64,000 bases of DNA from Aphelidium insulamus. Its lineage: Eukaryota > Aphelidiomycota > Aphelidea > Aphelidiaceae. Both the position numbers and the translations under genes were made by a program. This document shows positions 11,272-22,268 of this stretch, piece after piece (within the stretch, counting starts at the first letter, position 1; the number at the start of each line of letters is the position of its first letter). The DNA lies in contig JAZDSV010000008.1 of NCBI GenBank assembly GCA_036784855.1, positions 124,001 to 188,000 of the forward strand, in the 5' to 3' direction. Below the pieces are notes generated by a model. That model saw only the letters and a list, made by a program, of their open reading frames with translations. It was not told the DNA's origin and did not search any database.

Positions 11272-14200
11272 ATGTTGCCCGCCGCGGTATTCGCGGCGCT
11301 AACAGCTTTCAACGGCGTATATGCGCTCTGCAACTTGCCGTTGGAGGTCCGAATTGCCGCATATGACGAATGGTTTGGCCTGACCAGCGACATCTACATG
11401 ATGAGCCATCAGGACAGCCGTAACAGTCTGCTAGCCAAAGACAAGATTGTCAGCACGGCCGGCGACCGAATGATGAACTTCACACTCTACGTGCCGGACA
11501 CAACTTCAGCTGCTGTTTTCAAAGTAGTCAACTACTCTGGCAACTCTACGGGCTTCATGGCCGCATTCTACTTTCAAGGACACTATTGACGCAGACGGGC
11601 CAGCCCGGATGGAACATCACACTAACGGCACCGGTGATGGAAGGTGGTGCCAGTGTAGCCTCTTACGTCCCTGGTCCCGACTGGACTCCCGCTATTTCGT
11701 GCTCGGTGCCGCCTGCCACTGCAAACGTCTTCAACCAATCGTTCACCGACTTCATGTCGAAATCAAACGCGTCGGCGCCTCGTGCGCAGTGGATTGCACC
11801 CAACGGCAACTGCAAAAATGCAACGGCTCCACTGACGTACTACGTGCGAGTTGTCTACTCGACACCTGCTGGCTCACTGACGGCGTGTCCGTACAATTTT
11901 ACGAACCCCTTGCTGAACACCATCAACCGCTTTTTTCCGTTGGTTGAGTACAAGCTCGGAAAACAGGACGGTTCAAAATCATTGCATGTGAGAATGACAG
12001 CCGACCGCAACTATGTCGCTTATATTTCAAACTACACGGGTGTTAGCGTGCCATGTAAGTCAATCCTGTCGAATACAAGCTGTATTGACTCGAGTAGCAC
12101 CGGGCATTCCATATGCTTCATTGCGTACAACGGACTACAAGCTATCTGTGGACACTTCTCCAGTTGTGTTTGCCGTTGCGCTGAACGAATACACAAATCC
12201 AGCGAACGGTGGATTTGGGTTCATTGCCACAATCATTTACGACTCGAAAATCGTCGCGACTACTGGCGACTCGCTCGGATGGAAGGTCACCAGCAATACG
12301 TCGCTGTTGCGTCCAGGGTGGAATTATAACGCGACATACGATACGACCGGTTGGGATGATCTTACTAATGGTTAGTTTAGCTATGATTATGATACTCCCA
12401 ATTAATGCATGACACATAGGCATGTCTTGTCCACAAACAGGGCCATTTGTACAGCCGCTTGTGTCGGACTTGGGTGTCTGTGCGCAATATGTTGGGTACC
12501 CAAACTGCTCTGCAATTGCACCCCTGACCTACTATCGATATGTGTTTGACCCGCAAACCTTTGTGACGAAAGCCAACACCGTCTGTCAAGATCTGTCCTC
12601 GTCAGTTTGTGCCGCGGGTAAATACGGCAGTTCCAGCGCGCTATATTGCTATGACTGTCCGCTGGGAACGTACAAGTATATATCTGGCAACGGGGCGTGT
12701 ACGTCATGCCCCGCAACAATGTCCACCAACACTACGGGATCGACAACGTGTTCATGTGCAGCGGGCTACGGTTGGAATGGGACGGCGTGCAGCACTTGCG
12801 CCGTTAACTCATTCAAGGTCACCACCGCCAACACGTCATGCACAACATGTTTAACTGCAGCCTACTCTTCCTGCACCGCGAGCACATTCAGTTGTAGCGC
12901 GGGGTATGCGCCTTCTAGTAATGGTCAAAGTTGCGTGCAATGTCTGGTCGGATCGTACAAGGCGGTGACTGGAAACGCGGTATGCACGGCGTGCAGCTTC
13001 GGTGCAACTAATACGATAACTGGATCTGTATCGGCCTCTGATTGTTTGTGCCAGCCGGGATATGGCTGGAATGGCACTGCTTGCAGCACATGTGCAGCCA
13101 ACACCTACAAACCGGCGTTAAACAACACGGCCTGCGTGACATGCCCGGCGAACGCCATATGCACCACCTCGGCATTCACTTGCAATGCGGGATACACGCT
13201 ATCAGCCGACGGTCTGTCCTGTGTTCAATGCTCAGTGGGGACATTCAAACCTGCTGCTGGCAACGGGCTGTGCCCAGCTTGCAATCTGGGCTACACTACG
13301 ACGATTAATGGATCTGCATCAGCGACCGACTGTGTGTGTCAGCCGGGATATGGATGGAATGGCACCGCATGTAACACGTGCCCCGCCAACACGTTCAAGA
13401 CCACACGCGGCAACGCAAGCTGCACATCATGCTTGACGCCAGCCTATTCGGCTTGTACGGCTTCAAATTACACTTGCAGCGCTGGTTATACGCCCTCCAG
13501 CGATGGCCTAACTTGCACGCAATGTCTGGTCGGATCGTACAAGGCGGTGACTGGAAACGCGGTATGCACGGCGTGCAGCTTCGGTGCAACTAATACGATA
13601 ACTGGATCTGTATCGACCTCTGATTGTGTGTGCCAGCCGGGATATGGATGGAATGGCACCGCGTGTAACACGTGCCCCGCCAACACGTACAAGTCAACAA
13701 CAGGAAATGTTGCTTGCACTGCATGTCCAGTTGGCGCCACGTGCTCTGGTGCAACGTTTACGTGCAATAATGGTTACGCGCTGTCATTGGATGGACTGTC
13801 CTGCAACGTGGTGCTGAATACAGGGTGCCCGCGCGTCGACATAGTTTACACCGGTGATGACTACTCCACGGCGTATCTGAATAACGTGACGTATGCGGGT
13901 CCCGAACCTTTTAATGTGGTGAACACTAATGCAACGGCATATCTCCCACCAGGAACATATTTGGCTGCTTTCAAAGTTGTTGACGTGTATGCCTGGGGCG
14001 CCTTCATGGCCAGTATATTGTATGTACTTTAAAGTGGTTCATATTATATTAATGAATATTTTGCTCACCCGCATGCAGTATCAACGGAGTTTTAGTTGCT
14101 GCAACTAAGGCAGACTCTGGATGGATGGCTTCGTTTGGCGGCGTTCCTCAAACAGGTTGGAACACGGACCTGAATTTCAATCTCACTTCGTGGTCAAATG

Positions 14201-17200
14201 TCTCTACTTCCCTAGTGTGCAGTAGCAGCTACGCCAGTACCAGCTCTGCTGCTGCAATCCGAATAGGTGGATCTCAGGCACAGTGGTTTTGGGGACCCGT
14301 ATGCAACAGTTATCGCATGACAGGCTATTTTCGGTACATATTAAACGTGAACGGCACTTGCAGCTGCCCGACCTACTCCACCTCCACTGCCAACACCTCG
14401 CTGGCATCGCTCATATGTCAGTGCGACGCAGGGTATGGACTAAATGGCGCTAGTTGTACCGCCTGTGCTGCCAACTCTTACAAACCGTTGCCGGGAAATG
14501 TCGGCTGCTCCTCGTGTCCGCCCAACTCCCAGTGTTCTGGGGCTACATTCAGTTGCAGTGCGGGATTTTCATTTAACGGTACGGCATGCACGGCATGCCC
14601 CGCCAACACGTACAAGACCACAAGCGGCAACGCAAGCTGCACATCATGTTTGACGCCAGCCTATTCGGCTTGTACGGCTTCAAATTATACTTGCAGCGCT
14701 GGTTATACGCCCTCCATCGATGGCCTAACTTGCACACCATGTCTGGCGGGATCTTACAAAACACTGGCTGGTAACGCGGTGTGCACGGCGTGCAACTCTG
14801 GTGCTAGTACGGCACTTGCTGGGTCTTTTTCGGCCTCCGACTGTCAATGCCAAACTGGTTATGGATGGAACGGTACAGCCTGCAGTACTTGTGCAGCCAA
14901 TACGTACAAGTCGGCGTTTAATAACACTGCCTGCGCAACATGCCCGGCAAATGCTGTGTGTACCACGTCGTCGTTCACTTGTAATGCGGGCTACACACTT
15001 TCGTCCGATGGTCAGTCTTGCACTAAATGCGCGGTGGGTTCGTTCAAGCCGGTGGCCGGCAATGGATTGTGCACGCCTTGCAGTTCGGGCGCTACGACCG
15101 CCACTGCTGGTGCGGTGGCAGCGACCGCTTGTCTATGCCAGCCTGGCTACGGATGGAACGGAACAGCCTGCAACGCGTGTGCGGCTGGCACTTACCAGCC
15201 AAGTCTGAACAATACGGCGTGCATTGCATGCCCGGCAAGTTCCAGTTGCACGGCGCCATCTTTCAGCTGCAATGCTGGATACACACTTGCAGCCAACGGA
15301 TTGTCCTGCACTCAATGCGCCGCGGGAACTTATAAACCAACTGCTGGAAACGGGCTGTGCACGTTATGCATCTCAGGTAAATCATGTGAACCATTCTCCA
15401 ATATTTCTTACATCCAGGTTCCACTACGGCCATTAACGGCTCAGTATCAGCAGCCGACTGTCTATGCCAGCCTGGATACGGGTGGAATGGCACTGTTTGT
15501 GGCATGTGTGCGGCCAGCACTTATCAACCACAGCTGAATAATACGGCCTGCATAGCGTGTCCGGCGAATTCCGACTGCACGGCGTCGTCGTTCAGCTGCA
15601 ATGCTGGATACACGCTCTCCGCCGATCAGTTGTCGTGCACCGAGTGTCCTGTTGGCACTTTCAAACCACTTGGCGGCGGTCAGATGTGCACGTCGTGTCC
15701 TCCGGGAGCAAGTACTGCAAACAATGGGTCCGGGCTGACATCAAGCTGCCTCTGCATGTCTGGCTACGGCTGGAACGGGACGGCTTGTGCTTCCTGCGCA
15801 TCTGGCACTTTCAAGTCGGGATTGAACAATGCATCCTGCGCGAGTTGTCCCGCAAATGCAATATGCGACAGTGCCTCGTTTCAGTGTGCCGCCGGCTACA
15901 TTCCGACTATGGATGGGCAAGCGTGCGCGGCTTGTCCACGGGGATCGTACAAGCCGTTAGCGGGTAATGGTACTTGCACCAGTTGTGCCGCGGGCATGAC
16001 TACTGCAAACACTGCTTCGGACCGCGCTGAAAGCTGTGGTTGCTCTTCCGGCACCACGTGGGATGGAGCAAAGTGCTCGGCGTGCCCAGTTGGAACGTAT
16101 AAAGCTACGGTAGGCAGCGGGCTGTGCACGAATTGCGCGGCCGGCTCTACAACTGTCTCGAATGCAACGGCAAGTATCACGAATTGCGTGTGCAGGGCGG
16201 GCTACGAGTGGGACGGTGTACGATGCAAGTTGTGCGCCGAGGGCAGCTTCAAGCCGGGTGTTGGCAACTCGAACTGCGCCGCGTGCCCTGATAATTCCAG
16301 CTGTTCCGGCGCGAGCTTCCAGTGCAATGCCGCATACACACTGACGGCGGATGGGACGCAGTGTACCTCGTGTGCCAGCGGTACTTTCAAGCTGTTGGCG
16401 GGCAACGACGCATGTGCGCCCTGCCCTGCTGGATCGACAGAGCCGCAATGCACTACCGGCAACGGTGGATCGGAGCAAGCACGCGCCAATGCGGGCGGCA
16501 CTGAAGTCTCCAACTCTACTACAATGATAGGCATAATTGTCGGTGCGATTGCGGCACTCGCAGTGCTGGTCGGCGTGCTGGCAGTGAAGCTGTATCCGCG
16601 ATTCAGCCGGCAAAAGAAAGGTGCCATTTACGACGGCTTCGACGGAAAGAGCGATGTCGCAGAAAACTTTAGCAAAGCGGACCTGCACAGCGGTGGCGCG
16701 CAGTTCTCTGGAGCGTACAGCACCGCTACGGCCATGTTAATCGGCAACAACACCGAGTTTAGCATGCCGGGATTTCTGCAGTTTCAGGCTGGGCGCGACT
16801 TCCGCTGGGAGACACTGGTGTCCAAGGGTGACGGCGGCGAAGTGTACGTGGGCCACGGGTTCACATCCGAGCTGTGCAAGAACAATGGCGGCGCGCTGGT
16901 AGTCAAGATCGTGGCCCCGTCGCGTGCTGTAATTTCCGCCAAGGCTTCTCAGGCCTTCGACCAGGAGATTGCAGTCATGCGCTTCCTGGGACGTCATTAC
17001 AAAATCTCGCACTTGCTTGGATGGTGTGAACAGCCGCTGGCAATTCTCATGAAACACTATCAGCTGGGAAGTGTCTCCAGCTTCATTCAGTCCGGCTATC
17101 TGGTGACCAAGAGCCAGGTGGTGCTGTTCGCAAAGGACATTTGTGGTGCTCTGCAGTTCATGCACGATAAGGGCGTTGCACACCGTGACATTTGCGCCAA

Positions 17201-17480
17201 CAACATTTTCGTCGATCTGGACGACGAGGGCGGAGCGGTGTGCGTGATGGGTGATTTCGGCGCTGCCACAGTGTTTTCAAAACAGGGCGAACTGGTCGAG
17301 GGGTTCCACGTGGTGCAGTTGAAGGGAATTACCACCGCGTACTCGGCGCCGGAAGTTGTGCGCCGTTTCCGTCACGGCGGCGGTGATGCTGGCATGGATG
17401 AGGCGTTCCAAGCAGACATTTATGCCGTTGGGATGTTGCTCTTCCTGCTTGGCAACAAGATGGAGGCGTGGTCATTTTGA
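11272..17480 (+). CDS. Receptor-like kinase 1: beta-sandwich modules, GCC2/GCC3-like Cys repeats, TM, truncated kinase
   Basis: A signal peptide (MLPAAVFAALTAFNGVYA) opens a large ectodomain. Two modules resembling galactose-binding beta-sandwiches lie at about 11320-12570 and a third at 13820-14360. Between and after them are many ephrin-receptor-like GCC2/GCC3 repeats (12600-13815 and 14380-16455), each with strings such as CxAGYGWNGTAC and TYKxxxGNxxC. One transmembrane helix lies at about 16523-16590. The kinase domain (16800-17470) has a Gly loop (SKGDGGEVYVG), a beta3 lysine (LVVKIV), the catalytic loop HRDICANN, DFG and SAPE. The protein stops soon after the APE segment, without helices G to I. 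Introns are 12055-12097, 12371-12419, 14020-14078 and 15377-15417. A one-base shift near 11583 interrupts the first module and may be a mutation or an assembly error. It probably senses an extracellular ligand. It is paralogous to the next gene. Confidence 0.8.
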
Positions 17481-17882
17481 TCAGGACACTTCTAGATCTA
17501 GAACATTAAAAGTGCTGCCAGAAAATCCTCCAACAGAAATATTTAACAAAGCTGGGACCGGGACGCAGTTTAATACATATATTGTGTTACTACAGTTAAT
17601 TCCGACTCTATTTACGCTACTGCGGCGCCTACATTCATATGTGGATATCATATGCCCGCCGATCAATCAGAGGTGGTGGCGTCATATATCTTGCTATTTT
17701 CGGTAAACTTCTCCCATCAAGTGTCAAATCACTGCAGACTTGGTTAAAAGTCCAGCTCCGTTAGAACAGCGGTTAACACTCAGCTCCGTTATTACATAGA
17801 CAGGTAATTGCTGCTAGATCATGTAGCCGTTATAATGTCCACACTGAGTATTTCATCAGAGACAACGAGGCTAGCCGCTGCC
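17481..17882. other. Intergenic gap between receptor kinases 1 and 2
   Basis: About 400 bases between two genes in the same orientation. I looked here for kinase C-lobe exons of the upstream gene and saw none. Nothing else is recognised. The promoter of the second gene must lie here. Confidence 0.5.
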
Positions 17883-18178
17883 ATGAAGCCAAAGAAACCA
17901 TTACTTGATCACGCCTTGTGGCTCGCGGTACTTTGCACCAGTTGTCTGGCGCAACAATTGTGCCAGGTCGACGTGCTACTAGCGGCCGACAACAACTGGA
18001 ACGCCTACATAAACAATGTGACGTTTCTGGGACCGGACGACTTGACCGTAGTCCAAAACATCACCACGTTTGTGCCGGCTAACAAATCGTTCCTGGCCGC
18101 CTTCCAGGCAATTGATGAGGGTGTAGTAGCCGGGTTTATTGCCAGTATATTGTAAGAGTAGTAGTAGCAGTAGTGTAT

Positions 18179-18220
<42 letters not shown>

Positions 18221-21200
18221 GCATACGTACACTTATCGTCCCCCTCCAGTGTCAACGGCCAGCTGGCGGCAGCAACTTCGGAGAACTTCTACTGGCGCGT
18301 GCTCTATAGCCAGACACCTGCCGCTGGTTGGAACTCGAGTCTGACCTTTAATGACTCGGCGTGGTCCACGGTGACACCCGCATCCGGGATCTGTCCAGAG
18401 AATCCAGCTTGGGTTGATTCCGGGGCCGCGGTGCGGCTCGGTACATCGGACGCGAAATGGCTGTGGGGTCCGCAGTGCTCCGACAGTTGGAACATCAACT
18501 ATTACCGCATCAAGGTGGACCTCACGCCGTACTGCAACACCACTACGCCGGCCTTCTCCGTGGGCATTTCGGCCAACTGGCAGTGCATTGCCGGCTATGG
18601 CTATGATGGGGCCAGCAGCTGCACGGCATGCGTGAACTCGTACAAAACAACCACGGGAAAGGTTGCATGCTCCGCGTGTCCAGCTGGCGCCACGTGCGCG
18701 GGAACAACAGTGCAGTGCAGTGCCGGGTATTGGCTGTCAGCCGATGGGCTCTCATGCAATGCCTGTGCCGCGGGAACATTCAAGACTACTGTCGGCAATG
18801 GGACGTGTAGTTCGTGCTTGACGGCCGCCTACTCGACATGCACCGCATCCACATTCACCTGCAGCGCGGGATACACCCCGGCAGCCGATGGCCTGTCATG
18901 TGTGCCATGCTCGGCCGGCTCGTACAAGTCTGCAGCCGGCAATGAACTGTGCACAGCTTGCGACGTTGGCGCAACCACCACCGTTAACGGCTCGATAACG
19001 GCGTCAGGTTGTTTGTGCCAGACAGGGTACGGCTGGAATGGTACGGCGTGCGGCGCGTGCACCGCCAACACCTACAAGTCCACCGTCAACAACACTGCGT
19101 GCACGGCATGCATCTTCAGTTCAATTTGCACGGCGTCGTCGTCGCTGTGCAGCGCGGGAAACACCCTGTCCGGCGACGGGCTGTCATGCGTGGCGTGTCC
19201 CGTTGGCTCGTACAAAATTGCAGTCGGCAACGCTGCGTGCACTCTGTGCAACTTTGGGGCGACCACCGCCACAAATGGCTCCATCGTGCCCTCCAAGTGT
19301 TTGTGCCAGCCCGGCAACGGGTGGAATGGAACGGCGTGTGCCGTGTGCGCTGCCAACACGTACAAGTCGACGCTGAAGAACTCGGCTTGCGTGGCATGCC
19401 CGTCAGACAGTCTGTGCACGGCGTCGGGGTTCAGCTGCAATGCCGGGTTCACGCTGTCATCAGACGGGCTGTCGTGTGTGCAATGCTCGGCTGGCTCCTT
19501 CAAACCAGCCGTGGGCAATGGGTTGTGCACGCAATGCGGTGCTGGATTTACTACGGCGGCTGCAGCAGCCACGTCGGCGTCATCGTGTCTCTGTCAGCCG
19601 GGCTTTGGGTGGACCGGGACCGGGTGTGACAGTTGTGCCGCAAACACATATCAGTCCGGTGTCAACAATACGGCATGCTTGCCGTGTCCTGCGAATTCCG
19701 TTTGCGCCGCTCCGGGGTTCAGTTGCTATGCGGGGTACACATTGGCTGCCGATGGGCGGTCATGCGTGCAATGTTCCGCTGGTTCATACAAGACGGCCGG
19801 CGGCAATGGGCAGTGCACAGCTTGCAGTTCCGGCACCACAACTGCCATCAATGGATCGGTATCGGTGTCGGACTGCATGTGCGCACCCGGCTATGGCTGG
19901 AATGGCACAACTTGTGGCGCTTGTAGCACCTACTCGTACAAGTCCAGTGTTAACAATACGGCATGCACGCAGTGTCCCGCCAATTCCATCTGCACCCCGT
20001 CATCGTTCAGTTGTGATGCCGGGTACACCGTGTCTGCTGATGGCCAGTCGTGTGTGGCGTGCGCTGCCGGAACTTTCAAGACTGCAGCCGGCAATGGCGT
20101 GTGTACCGCATGCAATGCAACGACGACCACCGCCAACAATGGGTCAGTTACGGCGTCGGACTGCATGTGTCAGCCTGGCCATGGCTGGGATGGGGCTTCA
20201 TGTACGCCCTGCACGGCAAACACTTACAAATCAAGTGTCAGCTATACTGCGTGCTTGGCGTGCCCTTCGAATTCCACTTGCACTTCCGCGTCGTTCAGCT
20301 GTTTTCCTGGCTACACAGCTTCGGCTGACCAACTATCTTGCCTGCAATGCCCTATTGGAACGTACAAATCACTTTCGGGGACTCAAACGTGTACTGCGTG
20401 TCCGCTGGGAGCGAGTACGGCTTCCATCGGCAACACACTGGCATCAAGCTGCATATGCACTGATGGATACGGATGGAATGGAACAGACTGCGCAGCGTGT
20501 TCGACAAATGCTTTCAAGTCGGGACTGAGCTATGCATCGTGCACCACGTGTCCCCCAAATGCCGTATGTGACGGGATATCATATCAGTGCGCGGCCGGGT
20601 ACTATTACTCTGCCACAGTTAAAGCGTGCGTGGCGTGCGCCCAGGGATCTTATAAAGCACCGGCCGGGAATGGTACTTGCACCTCGTGCGCACCTGGAAT
20701 GACAACGGCGTATAATGCATCCACGCGTGTCGAGAATTGCGGCTGTCCTCCCGGCACTACGTGGGACGGAACAAAGTGTTTGGCGTGCCCCATTGGAACA
20801 TTCAAATCCACAATTGGCAATGGATTGTGCTCCAGCTGCGGCGCCGGCTCCACAACACTGTCAAACGGCACAACCAGTTTTGCGAGCTGTGTTTGTCAGA
20901 CGGCCTACGAGTGGGACGGCGTTCAGTGCAAACGTTGCGCTGACGGTAAATACAAGGCTGTTGTGGGGGACTCGAACTGCATGCAATGCCCCGATAACGC
21001 AATATCTCTCGGCGAGAGCTGCGCCTGCAATCCGGCGTACACTCTGCCAGCGAACGGGACGCAGTGCACTCCATGTGCCAGTGGCTACTTTAAGTTATCT
21101 TCGGGGAATGAAGAATGCGAGCCGTGTCCAGCTGGATCCGCCGAACCTCAATGTACCGCGGACAATGGAGGCTTGCAGCAGTCCCGCACGGGTGCAGGCG

Positions 21201-22174
21201 CAGACTTGAGCAGCTTTACTTCCTTGATTGTCATCATTGCTGGCGCGGTGGCATTTGCTGGGTTGGTTGGATGTGCGGCGCGCAAAATACATCGACGTCG
21301 ATCTCGTAAGCAGACTAAAAGTGCCACCGTGGACGATGATGGACAGATCAATGTTGTGGAAACGTTCAGCAAGTCTGACCTGCTCACCAATTCCCAACTG
21401 TCTGGCAGTTACACGAGTAACACTGTCATGCTAATTGGCAACAGCACCGAGTTCAGCATACCCGGGTATCTGCAGTTCCAAGCTGGGCGTGATTTCAGCT
21501 GGGAGGTCATGTTGTCCAAGAGCGATGGCGGCGAGGTGCATCTCGGACACGGCTTCTCACCCGAGCTGTGCAAGAATAACAGCAACGCGCTGGTGGTCAA
21601 GATTGTTGGCTTTTCCCGAGAGGCTGTCTCCATTCAATGTTCGCAGGCGTTCAACCAGGAAATGGCCGTCATGCGCTACCTGGGCAGCCATCGTCAAATT
21701 GCGCATTTGCTTGGCTGGTGCGAGAAACCGTTGGCACTATTGTTGAAACACTATCAGCTGGGAAATCTTGCCAGCTTTATTCAGTCCGGCTATCTGGCTA
21801 CCAAGAGCCAGGTGGTGCTGTTTGCAAGAGACATCTGTGACGCCACTCAGTTTATGCATAACAAGTGCGTGGCTCACCGCGACATTTGCGTCGAGAATAT
21901 ATTTGTCGACGTGGACCATGATGGCGGCGCTGTGTGCGTTATTGGAGATTTCGGCGCTGCACTAGTGTATTCCAAAAAAGGCAAATTGCGGGAAGGATTC
22001 GACGCCAGGAAAGCTACAGCTATCAATCCCGTGTACTCGGCGCCAGAAGTTTTGCGGCGATTCCATGGCAAGGGCCGAGATAGCGCCACCATGGTTCAAG
22101 CGTTTCAGGCAGATGTGTATGCGGTTGCCATGCTCTTTTTTCTGCTAGGAAACAAGTTTCCACCATGGAACTAG
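17883..22174 (+). CDS. Receptor-like kinase 2: beta-sandwich module, GCC2/GCC3-like Cys repeats, TM, truncated kinase
   Basis: The start at 17883 gives a good signal peptide (MKPKKPLLDHALWLAVLCTS); upstream in-frame ATGs at 17835 and 17808 are weaker. Exon 1 (17883-18151) and exon 2 (18250-22174) are separated by an intron holding a long (TA)n run. One beta-sandwich module (about 17950-18560) is followed by roughly fourteen Cys-rich GCC2/GCC3-like repeats to 21160, a transmembrane helix (about 21215-21280), a basic stop-transfer stretch (RKIHRRRSRK), and a conserved juxtamembrane motif (TEFSIPGYLQFQAG). The kinase domain from about 21490 has LVVKIV, HRDICVEN, GDFGAA and SAPE. It ends at GNKFPPWN, just after the expected helix F. 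Only 94 bases separate its stop from the next gene's stop on the other strand. The frame is intact over 3.9 kb. Confidence 0.85.
18184..18220. repeat. (TA)n microsatellite inside an intron
   Basis: A run of CA then TA dinucleotides fills the middle of intron 1 of receptor kinase 2 (18152-18249). It is probably polymorphic in length. Confidence 0.9.
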
Positions 22175-22268
22175 CCATGATGCGCAAATGACATAGTATT
22201 CCCTACGGTGAGCCATTAGAGAGCGATATTGCAGTTCTTGCCATGCATTCAGATTCTCTATTTACTGG

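Noticed and set aside
12040-12160. A second frameshift in receptor kinase 1
   Set aside because: A canonical intron 12055-12097 (GTAAGT to GAGTAG) restores the frame, so no mutation is needed here.
12160-20530. Many long open stretches in other frames over the Cys-repeat genes
   Set aside because: They are shadows created by the repetitive GC-rich coding sequence and have no domain content. One frame per gene holds the recognisable repeats, membrane helix and kinase.
18173-22174. Start of receptor kinase 2 at 18173, with a hydrophilic TH/YI-rich leader
   Set aside because: That leader is translated from the (TA)n intron. Splicing 18151 to 18250 joins a real signal peptide and beta-sandwich module in frame.
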